Below, piece by piece: positions 42,373 through 51,309 of a stretch of DNA of 64,000 nt (positions are counted from its first letter, which is position 1; the number at the start of each line of letters is the position of its first letter). The translations under genes were made by a program, and so were the position numbers. The stretch is taken from positions 1-64,000 of the forward strand of contig JAUSCI010000032.1 of NCBI GenBank assembly GCA_030651305.1, in the 5' to 3' direction. Source of the DNA: Sulfuritalea sp. (GTDB lineage: Bacteria > Pseudomonadota > Gammaproteobacteria > Burkholderiales > Rhodocyclaceae). The notes under the pieces were generated by a model. That model saw only the letters and a program-made list of their open reading frames with translations, did not search any database and was not told the DNA's origin.

Positions 42373-43989
42373 TCAGAAGCGTATCGGTTCCCGGTAGCGA
42401 CCGAATACATTGACAAGCTCTTTAGTCATTTCGCCGACGCTGGCGTAGGCCTTGACTGCCTCGACCAGGGCCGGCATGACGTTGCGGCCGGATGCCGCAT
42501 CGCCACGCAGGCGGATCAGCGCTCCGCTCACCTTGGCGTTGTCGCGCTCGGCGCGGATGCGCTGGAGACCTTGAATCTGCACGCGCGCATCTTCCTCGTT
42601 GTAGTCGTGGAACTCGACCGGATGGTCTTCCTCCTGCTCGTTGCGATAGCAGTTGACCCCCACCTTGGGGAATGCGCCGGAATCGATCTTGCGCTGCATC
42701 TGGTAGGCCTGTGCCGAAACCTTGGCCTGGATGCTGCCTTCCGACACCATCTTGACGATGCCTCCCTGGGCATCGGTTTCGGCCATGATCTCCTCCATCT
42801 TGTGGCGCATCTCGTTGGTCATGGTCTCGACGTAGAAGGAGCCGGCCAGCGGGTCGACGGTTTCGGTGAGGCCCATTTCCTCGATCAGCAGCTGCATGGT
42901 GCGCAGGGAGATGCGTGCCGAATATTCTGTGGGGATGGTGTAGGCCTCGTCATAGGAGCACAGCGCCATGGTTTGCGTGCCGGACAGCGCCGAGATCAGC
43001 GCGTAATAGGCGCCGCGCACGATGTTGAGTTCCGGTTGCTCGAAGGTCAGGCCGCCGCCGCCGCCGCCGGCAATCATGCGCAGCCACATCGAACCCGGTT
43101 TTTCGGCGCCGTACTGCTCCTTCATGATCTTGGCCCACAGGCCGCGACCGGCGCGGAACTTGCACACCTGTTCGAAGATGTTGCCGAAGATGTTGAAGTT
43201 GTACGAGAGCCGCCCGGCGAATTCGTCCACCGGCAGGCCGCGCCGGATGGCATCGTCGGCATAGGCTTTGGCAATGCAGAAGGCATAGGCCATTTCCTGT
43301 GCCGGGGTCGCTCCCGATTCGCGGATGTGGTAGCCGCAGACCGACACCGGGCTGTACTTGGGGGCATGCATGGCGCAGTACTCGATGGTGTCGCCGACCA
43401 GGCGGATCGACGGCTCCACCGGAAAGATCCATGTACCGCGACCGATGAATTCCTTGAGGATGTCGTTCTGCGCCGTGCCGCGCAATTCCTTGATGTCGTA
43501 GCCGCGCTTTTCCGCCATTGCCAGGTACATCGCGATCAGGATCGCCGCCGCACCGTTGATGGTCAGCGAGACGGTGATCTTCTTCAGGTCGATGCCGTCG
43601 AAGGCGATCTCGAAGTCGCGCAGGGTGTCGATCGACATGCCGACGCGGCCGATTTCGCCTTCGGCCAGCGGGTCGTCGGAATCGAGTCCGATCTGCGTCG
43701 GCAGGTCGAAGGCGACGTTGAGACCGGTCTGGCCGTTGGCGATCAGGTACTTGAAGCGCTGGTTGGTGTCGGCCGGATTGCCGAAGCCGGCGTACTGGCG
43801 CATGGTCCACGGCTGCTTGCGGTACATCTCGCGGTGGATGCCGCGGGTGAAGGGATACTGACCCGGTTCGCCGACCATTTCCATGCCGCCGCTGGCAGCG
43901 ACGTCTGCCGCGGTGTACAGCGGCTTGACTTCGATGCCCGACTCGTTGAATTTCGGCTGCAGCAGCGCGCTCTTGGTCCGGTCGTTCAT
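42373..43989 (-). CDS. Coenzyme B12-dependent acyl-CoA mutase, large subunit
   Basis: The 538-residue protein has the methylmalonyl-CoA mutase TIM-barrel domain (YPFTRGIHREMY, WTMRQYAGFG, NVAFDLPTQIGLDSDDP) and no B12-binding domain, which is a separate gene. Where methylmalonyl-CoA mutase has a substrate tyrosine in GPYATMY, this protein has GIHREMY, so the substrate differs. In the iaa scheme it rearranges (2-aminophenyl)succinyl-CoA to (2-aminobenzyl)malonyl-CoA. AGAGG precedes the ATG. A palindromic element sits between it and the small subunit. Confidence 0.9.
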   Translation of the reverse strand: MNDRTKSALLQPKFNESGIEVKPLYTAADVAASGGMEMVGEPGQYPFTRGIHREMYRKQPWTMRQYAGFGNPADTNQRFKYLIANGQTGLNVAFDLPTQIGLDSDDPLAEGEIGRVGMSIDTLRDFEIAFDGIDLKKITVSLTINGAAAILIAMYLAMAEKRGYDIKELRGTAQNDILKEFIGRGTWIFPVEPSIRLVGDTIEYCAMHAPKYSPVSVCGYHIRESGATPAQEMAYAFCIAKAYADDAIRRGLPVDEFAGRLSYNFNIFGNIFEQVCKFRAGRGLWAKIMKEQYGAEKPGSMWLRMIAGGGGGGLTFEQPELNIVRGAYYALISALSGTQTMALCSYDEAYTIPTEYSARISLRTMQLLIEEMGLTETVDPLAGSFYVETMTNEMRHKMEEIMAETDAQGGIVKMVSEGSIQAKVSAQAYQMQRKIDSGAFPKVGVNCYRNEQEEDHPVEFHDYNEEDARVQIQGLQRIRAERDNAKVSGALIRLRGDAASGRNVMPALVEAVKAYASVGEMTKELVNVFGRYREPIRF

Positions 43990-44006
43990 TGCGAAAACCT
44001 CTTTTT

Positions 44007-44083
44007 GCCACAGAGGACACAGAGGACACAGAGACTACAAGTCACCAGGTTTTTCTCTGTGACCTCTGTGTCCTCTGTGGCTA
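44007..44083. repeat. Palindromic mini-element with CACAGAGG repeats (copy 2)
   Basis: GCCACAGAGGACACAGAGG and its near-complement, ending TCCTCTGTGGCTA, flank a short centre. The element occupies the gap between the genes for the two mutase subunits. It is a relative of 38479-38583 with a shorter loop. Confidence 0.8.
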
Positions 44084-44101
44084 AGCTTTGGGTTTGGAAG
44101 T

Positions 44102-44503
44102 TCATTTGACTTCCTTCCGGATGTAGTCGCAGATGGCGTCAAGTTTCGAGCCGGAAGGAAAAATGCCCTTGAAGCCGAGTTCGCGCAGCGCATCGTGATC
44201 CTGCGCCGGCAGATTGCCGCCGATCACCCAGAGCTTGTCGTTCAGGCCACTGGCTTCGAGCAATGGCTTCAGCTTGCGGCAGAAGGGCAGGTGGGACCCG
44301 GCCATGCTCGACAGGGAAATAACGTCGACGTCCTCTTCCAGGGCGATGCGCGCGATCTGTTCCGGCGTCTGGCGCAGGCCGGTGTAGATCACTTCGAAGC
44401 CGGCATCCATCATCGCTCGCGCGACGACCTTGGCGCCCTGATCGTGACCGTCAAGCCCGGGTTTGCCGAGCAGGATTTTGATCCTGCGTTGTGATGCCGT
44501 CAT
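44102..44503 (-). CDS. B12-binding small subunit of the acyl-CoA mutase
   Basis: The 133-residue protein is a free-standing cobalamin-binding domain with the base-off motif DGHDQGAK preceded by KPGL, giving DxHxxG, and later SLSSMAG and GGNLPAQD. It pairs with the large subunit encoded 113 bases downstream. The ATG overlaps the acyl-CoA dehydrogenase stop by four bases. Confidence 0.93.
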   Translation of the reverse strand: MTASQRRIKILLGKPGLDGHDQGAKVVARAMMDAGFEVIYTGLRQTPEQIARIALEEDVDVISLSSMAGSHLPFCRKLKPLLEASGLNDKLWVIGGNLPAQDHDALRELGFKGIFPSGSKLDAICDYIRKEVK

Positions 44504-45633
44504 GACGATACTTCCTTGGCAATGATGAGTTTGAGTATTTCGCTGGTGCCGCCACCGATCAGGGTGAAGCGGACGTCGCGCAGGTAGCGCTGGACCGGAT
44601 ATTCCATGGCGTAGCCGTAGGAGGCGAAGACTCGCGCGGCCTTGTCGCAGACCGTGGCGGCGGTTTCGGTGGCAAACAGCTTGGCCATCGCGGCTTCCTT
44701 GTGGTAGGGCTTCCCCGCGTCGCGACGCCAGGCCGCGTAATACACCAGGTGATCGGCAGCTTCGAGTTCGGTGGCCATCTCGGCCAGCTTCATCTGGATC
44801 GCCTGGTAGCGGTTGATCGTCTTGCCGAACTGCTTGCGTTCGCCGGCATAGCGCACCGCTTCGGCCAGCGCTGCGCGCGCCACGCCGAGGCCCATGGCGC
44901 CGGTGATGATGCGGATCTCGCCCAGCGTTTTGCGCAGGTGGCCCTCGCCGTCGCCTTCCTCATGCGACAGGCGGTGGCTGTCGGGCACGAAGCATTCGTC
45001 GAAGGCCACTTCGGAAGTCGGCAGCGCCCACACCCCCATCTTGTGGATTTCGCGGCCGACGGTGATGCCTTTGAAGCTGCGCTCGACAAGGAAGATGGTC
45101 AGCTTTTTCTCCTCGCCCGCTTTGGCGAAGACCGTGAAGAAATCGGCCACTGGTGCCGAGGTGATCCAGGTCTTTTGGCCGTTGATGACGTAGCCGCCGT
45201 CGACCTTCTTCGCCGTGGTGGCGATGGAATCGAGGTCGGAGCCGGCATTCGGTTCGGTCATGCAGATCGCGCCGATCTTCTCGCCGCGCAGCGCCGGCTT
45301 GAACAGGCGCTCGATGATGTCTTCATTGCCCAGCAGGTGCAGAAATTTGGTGCCCATCAGCGATTGCATGGCCACGGCGCCCGCGAGCGACATCGAGCCG
45401 CGCGCAATTTCCTGCAGGGCCAGGCAGAACTCGGTCAGCGCCGTACCGCTACCGCCGACTTCTTCGGGATAGCGCATGCCGAAAAATCCGAGGTCGGCCA
45501 GCTCCTGGAACAGGGCGCGCGGGTATTGCTTCGCTTCGTCGAGTGCAGCGGCCTGCGGAGCGATGCGCTCGTCGCAGAAGCGGGCAAAAGTGTCGCGGAT
45601 CTGCTGCTGGTCTTGGGTGAGTTCGAAATTCAT
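44500..45633 (-). CDS. iaaF: Acyl-CoA dehydrogenase, likely benzylmalonyl-CoA dehydrogenase (IaaF-like)
   Basis: The 377-residue ACAD shows ICMTEPNAGSDLDSI, NGQKTWITSA, ERKQFGKTINRYQ and the C-terminal GGGTSEIL. The catalytic-base glutamate of MCAD-type enzymes (YEGT) is Gly361 here. The alternative position used by isovaleryl-CoA dehydrogenase, directly before the conserved Arg241, is Ile240. IaaF of A. aromaticum oxidises and decarboxylates benzylmalonyl-CoA, with loss of the carboxylate replacing proton abstraction, so absence of both bases fits. The product would be 2-aminocinnamoyl-CoA. The ATG at 45633 lies beside inverted repeats. Confidence 0.85.
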   Translation of the reverse strand: MNFELTQDQQQIRDTFARFCDERIAPQAAALDEAKQYPRALFQELADLGFFGMRYPEEVGGSGTALTEFCLALQEIARGSMSLAGAVAMQSLMGTKFLHLLGNEDIIERLFKPALRGEKIGAICMTEPNAGSDLDSIATTAKKVDGGYVINGQKTWITSAPVADFFTVFAKAGEEKKLTIFLVERSFKGITVGREIHKMGVWALPTSEVAFDECFVPDSHRLSHEEGDGEGHLRKTLGEIRIITGAMGLGVARAALAEAVRYAGERKQFGKTINRYQAIQMKLAEMATELEAADHLVYYAAWRRDAGKPYHKEAAMAKLFATETAATVCDKAARVFASYGYAMEYPVQRYLRDVRFTLIGGGTSEILKLIIAKEVSS

Positions 45634-45660
45634 GGCTGGCGTGACTTTCGCGCGGCGGCC

Positions 45661-45754
45661 GGGGTGTCGGGTGTCCGATTCCCTCCATGTCCTCAGGGCC
45701 GAAAAAGCGCCGGCCCTTCCCCTTTACTTGCGGGAATCGGACACCCGACACCCC
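45661..45754. repeat. Inverted repeat with perfect 23-bp arms
   Basis: The arm 45661-45683 (beginning GGGGTGTCGGGTGTCC) is exactly complementary to 45732-45754. The 48-base centre includes a GGGCCG/CGGCCC stem. It fills the spacer just upstream of the acyl-CoA dehydrogenase start. Confidence 0.9.
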
Positions 45755-45805
45755 GGGCGAGATACGTTGGTGCCTTGCAACCGAAAACCTGCGACGGCGC
45801 GTCCG

Positions 45806-45913
45806 GATCGGGCCGGTAGGGCACTCTGTTCCGCGCAAGTAAAGGAGGAGGAGTTGGCCGAAGGCCGACGACGGGGGACATGGAGCGGAGCAGAGTGCCC
45901 TGTCGGCCCGATC
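45806..45913. repeat. Inverted repeat with imperfect 29-bp arms
   Basis: 45806-45834 (beginning GATCGGGCCGGTAGGGCACT) pairs with 45885-45913 at about 25 of 29 positions. A third pair, CCTTTACTTGCG at 45721-45732 with 45834-45845, links it to the neighbouring repeat. Together they occupy most of the 319-base gap 45634-45952, which has no gene. Confidence 0.85.
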
Positions 45914-45952
45914 TTGCGCTGACCTTTGGAATCGAGGGTTTCATTTCAGCAT

Positions 45953-47632
45953 TCACTCGCTGTACCCGTAGTCGCGCTTCGCCGCTTCCCTGGTGATCAC
46001 GCCGTTGCGAATCTCCTCCGCCAGTAGCTTGCGGTCACGCTTCTTCGGATCGCCGTAGCCGCCACCGCCGCTGGCGACCTGATGGTAGGTGGTACCCATC
46101 GGCACGCCGGTGATCAGGTCCTTGTTCTTCGGCACCACGGTTTGCCCGTTGGGGTACTGCAGGCGGATGAAGTTGAGTCCGCCCTGACCGCCGCCGAAGA
46201 GCCCGAAGGCCGGCTCGAAATCTCCGTCGCCGAAGGTCACCAGTTGCGTGTCATCGGAGCCAATGGTGAAAATCGTTTCGACGCCGAGTCCGCCGCGCCA
46301 CTGGCCGGCGCCGGCGGAGTCGGTCAGCAGTTCGTGCTTGATCAGCGTATGCGGCGTCTGCTGCTCGAACATTTCGTAGTCCTGGTCGAGCACGCCGCCC
46401 GAGGCGTCGATCATGCCGATGTGGTCGTAGCCGTCGGTGCCGAGCATGGCGCCGGAACCGCCTTTCAAGCCCATGAAGCCGATGTCGACGTACTTCTCGT
46501 TGTTCTTCGGATCGAGGCCGGTGGTCAGCGAGGCCAGCAGGTTGTTCCAGCCGGCCGTGACGCGGTCGGGCATCACCGGGGCCAGCGCGCGCTGGATGGC
46601 GTCGGCGTTGGGCGGACAGAGGTGGTTGCCGAAAGTGGTGGCCTTCGGGTAGGCGGCATTGAGAATGGTGCCGCTCGGGATGATGATTTCGATCGGCTGC
46701 ACCATGCCCTCGTTGTGCGGGATGTCGGGGTTCACCATCTGCAGCAGGGTCAGGATGGTGGCCGAGGCGCTCGATGTGAAGGTGCCGTTCACGAAGCCGT
46801 TGGTCTGCGGGTCGGTGCGCGAATAGTCGAACTTGATGCTCTTGTCCTTGACCTCGATGTCCACGCGGATGGTGTATTTCGAGCCGACGAAACGGCCGTC
46901 GTAATAGACATAGCCTTCGCCAGAGTAGTTGCCGTTGGGGATCTTGGCGATCTCGGCTTCCATCATCTTGCGCGTGGCCTCGAACAGGGCCTGCTTGTGC
47001 GCCTCGTAACTGGCCACGCCGTACTTCTTCAGCAGTTCCAGCAGGCGCCGCTCGCCGACCGTGCACGCGCCCATTTCGGCCTTCATGTCGTGCTGCACGA
47101 TGTCGAGGCGGACGTTGGCGAAGATCAGGCCCCACACGTCCTTGCGCAGCTTACCGCGCTCGACCACCTTGACCGGCGGGATGCGCAGGGCTTCCTGCCA
47201 GACTTCAACGGCGTTCGGGTTGTAGCCGCCGGCGACGTTGCCGCCGATGTCGGCCTGGTGGCCCTTGACCGCCGTCCAGGCCACCAGCTTGTCTTCGAAG
47301 AATACCGGCTTGAAGGCGGCTACGTCGTTGTTCTGGTTGCCCAGGCTGAAGACGTCGTTGTGGAAGATCACGTCGCCCGGATAGATTTCGTCGCCGAAAA
47401 ATTCCTTGATGTACTTGCACACCGGAGCCAGCGAGAAGGCCAGGATCGGCAGGTTTTCGGTCTGTTCCAGCATGTTGCCGTCGGCGTCGTATAGGCCGGT
47501 GACATAGTCCTTGGCCTCGCAGAGGATGGGCGAGCGCGTGGTCTGCTCCATCGAGATGCTCATCTCGTCGGTGATCGACTTGAAGGTCCGCGCATAAACC
47601 GACAGCAGGATGGGATCGATCTTGGTGCTCAT
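45953..47632 (-). CDS. Hydantoinase B/oxoprolinase-family subunit
   Basis: The 559-residue HyuB-family protein contains MSISMEQTTRSPILCEAKDY at the N-terminus, VIFHNDVFSLGNQNNDV and GGVLDQDYEMFEQQTPH. It pairs with HyuA, whose stop it overlaps by four bases. Known: such pairs hydrolyse cyclic amides with ATP, and a hydantoinase-like enzyme is proposed to open the ring of 2-oxo-indoleacetate to (2-aminophenyl)succinate. The acetone/acetophenone carboxylase type is less likely because no third small subunit adjoins. Confidence 0.88.
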   Translation of the reverse strand: MSTKIDPILLSVYARTFKSITDEMSISMEQTTRSPILCEAKDYVTGLYDADGNMLEQTENLPILAFSLAPVCKYIKEFFGDEIYPGDVIFHNDVFSLGNQNNDVAAFKPVFFEDKLVAWTAVKGHQADIGGNVAGGYNPNAVEVWQEALRIPPVKVVERGKLRKDVWGLIFANVRLDIVQHDMKAEMGACTVGERRLLELLKKYGVASYEAHKQALFEATRKMMEAEIAKIPNGNYSGEGYVYYDGRFVGSKYTIRVDIEVKDKSIKFDYSRTDPQTNGFVNGTFTSSASATILTLLQMVNPDIPHNEGMVQPIEIIIPSGTILNAAYPKATTFGNHLCPPNADAIQRALAPVMPDRVTAGWNNLLASLTTGLDPKNNEKYVDIGFMGLKGGSGAMLGTDGYDHIGMIDASGGVLDQDYEMFEQQTPHTLIKHELLTDSAGAGQWRGGLGVETIFTIGSDDTQLVTFGDGDFEPAFGLFGGGQGGLNFIRLQYPNGQTVVPKNKDLITGVPMGTTYHQVASGGGGYGDPKKRDRKLLAEEIRNGVITREAAKRDYGYSE

Positions 47633-49755
47633 GCCAGGGCCTCCTCTTGTTGCTTGAAGCAGGTCGCGGCCAGATCCTCGCGGCCTTTTTGCCAGATGAC
47701 GAAGGAACCCAGGGCGTCGACCGCGCAGTCGTAGGAATCGCTGACGAAGATGGCCGTGGTCTCCTGTTCGATCATGGCCGGGCCGGTGATGCGGTTGCCG
47801 TAATGCATCTTGTGGCCGTCGTAGACCGGGGTTTCGCGGAAGGTCTTGGTCTCCGGGATGTACATGCTGCGCTTGCCTTTCAACGCGCCCGAAGCATCCG
47901 CGCCGGCCCAGGCTTCCTGGCGATAGGTCGGCTTGTCGGTGATGCCGATGGCCTGGACGCGGACGTTGATGATTTCGATCGGTGTCTTCTCGGCCTCCAG
48001 CGAATAGCCGTAGAGCCGGTTGTGCTCGGCGTTGAAGGCGCTGGCGATGGCTATGGTGTCGCGGCTGTCGATCAACTCGCGCGGTACGCTGAAAGAGACC
48101 TCGTGGTACTGCTTGATGTAGCGGCAGTCGAACTTTACGTCATGGCGGCGGCGCTCCTCCGTGATGCGTTCCTCGACCAGCTGCCGCGTGCCGTCCGCCG
48201 ACATTTCGTCGATCATGGCAGTGAGTCGCGGCCAGTCGATGGCTTCCAGACGGGAGACGAAGGTGCGCACGAAGTCGTGCTTGAGCTCGCTCATCAGCAT
48301 GCCGAAGGCGCACAGCACGGAGGATTCGCGCGGCACGATCTGCAGCGGGATTTCGAGTTCGCTGCAGATCAGGCAGGAATGGATCGGACCGGCGCCGCCG
48401 GCGGGAATGAAGGGAAATTCGCGCGGATCGAAGCCGCGCTTGATGGTGACTTCGCGCACGCCCTGGGCCATGTTGTTGCAGGCGACGCGGTACATGCCTG
48501 CGGCGGCTTCCTCGACCGACAGCCCCATCGGTTTGGCGATGTGTTCTTCGATCGCCACGCGCGCCGCTGCCGCGTCGAGCTTCATCTTGCCGCCGGCGAA
48601 GAAGCCGGGGTCGAGATAGCCCAGCACCACGTTGGCATCGGTGGTGGCCGGCAGCTTGCCGCCCTTGCTGTAGCAGGCCGGCCCGGGATCGGCACCGGCG
48701 CTCTGCGGCCCCATGCGCAGCATGCCGCCCTGGTCGAGCCAGCCGATCGAGCCGCCGCCGGCGCCGATGGTGTGGATGTCGAGCATGGGCAGGGCAATCT
48801 TGTGGCGGGCGATTTCGCCGTCGTTCTTGATCATCGGGCTGTCCACCGCCACTGAGGCCTCGAAGCTGGTGCCGCCCATGTCGGTCGTGATGCACTTGTT
48901 CTGGCCATGCGGGCGGACGTAGAACAGGCCGGCGCCGGGTCCTCCTGCCGGGCCCGAGAGCAGTGTCAGGGCAGCCTTTTCGCGCGCCAGTTGCGGTGTG
49001 ATGACACCGCCGTTGGATTGCATGATAAGCAGCAGACCCTTGAAGCCGATGCCTTTGAGCCGGCCGACCAGCTGGTCGAGGTAATGGTTCAGTTTCGGCC
49101 CGACGTAGGAATTCAGTGCGGTAGTGCTGACGCGCTCGTAGAAACGGATCGACGGCAGCAGGTCGGTGGAGACCGACAAATACGCACCGGGCATTTCCTT
49201 CTTCACCAGTTCGGCTGCGGCCCGTTCGTGGGCCGGGTTGGCAAAGGAATTCATGAAACAGATCGAGACCGCCGAAACATTTTCCTGCTTGAACAGATCG
49301 ATGGCCTGTCTGATCTGCGCCAGGTCGAGCGGCGCGGTCTCCACGCCGTTACGATCGAGGCGCCCGCTGATGCCGGCGCGCAGATAGCGCGGCACCAGGG
49401 GTTTGACGTTGGTATAGCGGTTGTTGTACTGCTCCTCGCGTATGCCGCGGCGCATTTCCAGCGCATCGCGCACGCCTTCGGTGGTCAGCAGCGCGCATTT
49501 GGCGCCGTTGCTGGTGAGCGTGGCATTGGTGGTGACCGTGGTGCCATGCACGATGGTGTCGATGGTCGGTGCGAAGGCTTCCAGCGTCAGGGGCGGGTTC
49601 ATGCTGGTGGCAATATCGGTCAATCCGTTAACTACGGCGATGGACGGATCGGACGGGGTCGACAGCGTCTTGTAGATTGCCGGCTCGGCATCTTCGCGGG
49701 TCACCACGAAGTCGGTGAAGGTACCGCCGACGTCGATTCCGATCTTAAGTGCCAT
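47629..49755 (-). CDS. Hydantoinase A/oxoprolinase-family subunit
   Basis: The 708-residue HyuA-family protein has the ATPase-type N-terminus KIGIDVGGTFTDFVV, then HGTTVTTNATLTSNGAKCAL and the LLSGPAGGPGAG loop. DMGGTSFEASV and GAGGGSIGWLDQGG motifs follow. It is the ATP-binding partner of the preceding HyuB product. The gene follows the CoA ligase by 32 bases. Predicted role: ATP-dependent lactam hydrolysis of the oxidised indole ring. Confidence 0.88.
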   Translation of the reverse strand: MALKIGIDVGGTFTDFVVTREDAEPAIYKTLSTPSDPSIAVVNGLTDIATSMNPPLTLEAFAPTIDTIVHGTTVTTNATLTSNGAKCALLTTEGVRDALEMRRGIREEQYNNRYTNVKPLVPRYLRAGISGRLDRNGVETAPLDLAQIRQAIDLFKQENVSAVSICFMNSFANPAHERAAAELVKKEMPGAYLSVSTDLLPSIRFYERVSTTALNSYVGPKLNHYLDQLVGRLKGIGFKGLLLIMQSNGGVITPQLAREKAALTLLSGPAGGPGAGLFYVRPHGQNKCITTDMGGTSFEASVAVDSPMIKNDGEIARHKIALPMLDIHTIGAGGGSIGWLDQGGMLRMGPQSAGADPGPACYSKGGKLPATTDANVVLGYLDPGFFAGGKMKLDAAAARVAIEEHIAKPMGLSVEEAAAGMYRVACNNMAQGVREVTIKRGFDPREFPFIPAGGAGPIHSCLICSELEIPLQIVPRESSVLCAFGMLMSELKHDFVRTFVSRLEAIDWPRLTAMIDEMSADGTRQLVEERITEERRRHDVKFDCRYIKQYHEVSFSVPRELIDSRDTIAIASAFNAEHNRLYGYSLEAEKTPIEIINVRVQAIGITDKPTYRQEAWAGADASGALKGKRSMYIPETKTFRETPVYDGHKMHYGNRITGPAMIEQETTAIFVSDSYDCAVDALGSFVIWQKGREDLAATCFKQQEEALA

Positions 49756-49787
49756 GGGATCTGCTCCGTTCTTGCATTCGTTGGCGA

Positions 49788-51305
49788 TCAGGCAGTACGG
49801 GCGACCATCTGCCGCACGTCTTCCTTGCGTATCTTGCCCAGCGCGGTCTTCGGCAGTTGTTCGACGACGATGACCTCCTTGGGGTGCTTGTAGCGGGCAA
49901 TGCGTCCGTCCAGGAGCTTGAGCACCTGCTCGCCGGTTAGCCGGCAGTCCGGCTTCGGCACCACGACGGCGACCACGATCTCGCCCCAGCGTGCGTCGGG
50001 CCGGCCGATCACCGAGGCCTCCGCGATGTCGGGGGATTCGATCAGCAGGTTCTCGATTTCAGCCGGATAGATGTTCTCGCCGCCGGAGATGATCATGTCC
50101 TTGCTGCGACCGTCCACGTAGAGGTAGCCCTCTTCGTCCTGATGGCCCATGTCTCCGCTGTGAAACCAGCCGTCGATCAGGGTCGCGGCGGTAGCCTGCG
50201 GCGCATTCCAGTAGCCGGTCATGACGTTGTCGCCGTGCACCAGAATCTCGCCGGTAGTCCCGCGTGAAACCTCGCTGCCGCGTTCATCGACAATCCGCAG
50301 CCGACAGTGGGCCGCCGCCTTGCCCGTCGAGCCGGCCTTGCGCTGCGCATCCGCAGCTTTCTGATACACCGCGATTGGACAGGTTTCGGTGGAGCCGTAC
50401 ACCTGCACCAGGGGCACACCCTTGGCATGCACGGCGTGGATCACATGCATCGGCACGATGGTCGATCCGGTAGTGATCATGCGCAGGCTGGAAAAGTCGG
50501 CGCTGGCCCAACGCCGATGCGCCATCATCATGTCGAGTTGCGCCGGCACCAGCACGGTCAGCGTGATGCCGTCGCGCTCGATGGCGTCGAAGGTGGCATC
50601 GGGATCGAACTTGGGATGCAGCACCACCGTGCAGCCGGCCTGAAGTGCGGGCGTGGTCTGGTTGTTGAGCCCGCCGACATGGAACAGGGGCAGGGTGGTG
50701 AGGATCACGTCGTCGCCCGTCAGTTCGTGCATGTCGGCGCTGTTGGCGGCATTGCAGTCGATCGCGCGCTGGGTCAGCACCACGCCCTTGGGCTTGCCGG
50801 TGGATCCCGAGGTGTAGCAGATCAGCAGCGGCGTATCGGGACCGACCTGCGCGTCACGCGGCGCCGGGCCCCCGGCGCGGCCGCAGAACTCCGGCCAGCC
50901 GATCCAGCCCGCGCCGACGGACCCGAAGCCGACCAGCGCGGTCGCAACCAGTGCGTCGCGGAAGACGTCGATCTGGGCGACATATTGCGGCTCGACGAAG
51001 AACAGCGCCGGCGGGCAGTCTTCCAGCATCTGGCGGTGCTCGGGGCCGGCCAGGCGCCAGTTGAGCGGCATGAACATGGCGCCGAGGCGGGCGCTGGCGA
51101 ACAGCAGGGCGAGCATTTCCGGGCTGTTGAGACCGAGGTAGGCGACGCAGTCGCCGCGCTTTACGCCAGACGCGGCAAGGGCCGACGCGAGCAACTCGAC
51201 CAGGGCCGCAAGCGCCGCGCAGGAAACATCCCGACCGGGAAAACGAATCGCCGTCTTGTCGGGGGTCAGCGCGGCATTGCGCTCGATCCAGTCGGCTATG
51301 CTCAT
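49788..51305 (-). CDS. iaaB: Aryl-acetate CoA ligase, IaaB-like
   Basis: About 505 residues from the ATG at 51305 (MSIADWIERNAALTPDKTAI). The P-loop ICYTSGSTGKPKGVVLTQ, VYGSTETCP, the hinge DGRSKDMIISGGENIYP, and the catalytic lysine in KTALGKIRKEDV are present. In A. aromaticum the ligase of this cluster (IaaB) was characterised as an indoleacetate-CoA ligase. Here it lies between thiolase and HyuA genes, as expected. It would supply indoleacetyl-CoA, the donor for IaaL. Confidence 0.82.
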   Translation of the reverse strand: MSIADWIERNAALTPDKTAIRFPGRDVSCAALAALVELLASALAASGVKRGDCVAYLGLNSPEMLALLFASARLGAMFMPLNWRLAGPEHRQMLEDCPPALFFVEPQYVAQIDVFRDALVATALVGFGSVGAGWIGWPEFCGRAGGPAPRDAQVGPDTPLLICYTSGSTGKPKGVVLTQRAIDCNAANSADMHELTGDDVILTTLPLFHVGGLNNQTTPALQAGCTVVLHPKFDPDATFDAIERDGITLTVLVPAQLDMMMAHRRWASADFSSLRMITTGSTIVPMHVIHAVHAKGVPLVQVYGSTETCPIAVYQKAADAQRKAGSTGKAAAHCRLRIVDERGSEVSRGTTGEILVHGDNVMTGYWNAPQATAATLIDGWFHSGDMGHQDEEGYLYVDGRSKDMIISGGENIYPAEIENLLIESPDIAEASVIGRPDARWGEIVVAVVVPKPDCRLTGEQVLKLLDGRIARYKHPKEVIVVEQLPKTALGKIRKEDVRQMVARTA

Positions 51306-51309
51306 GTCG

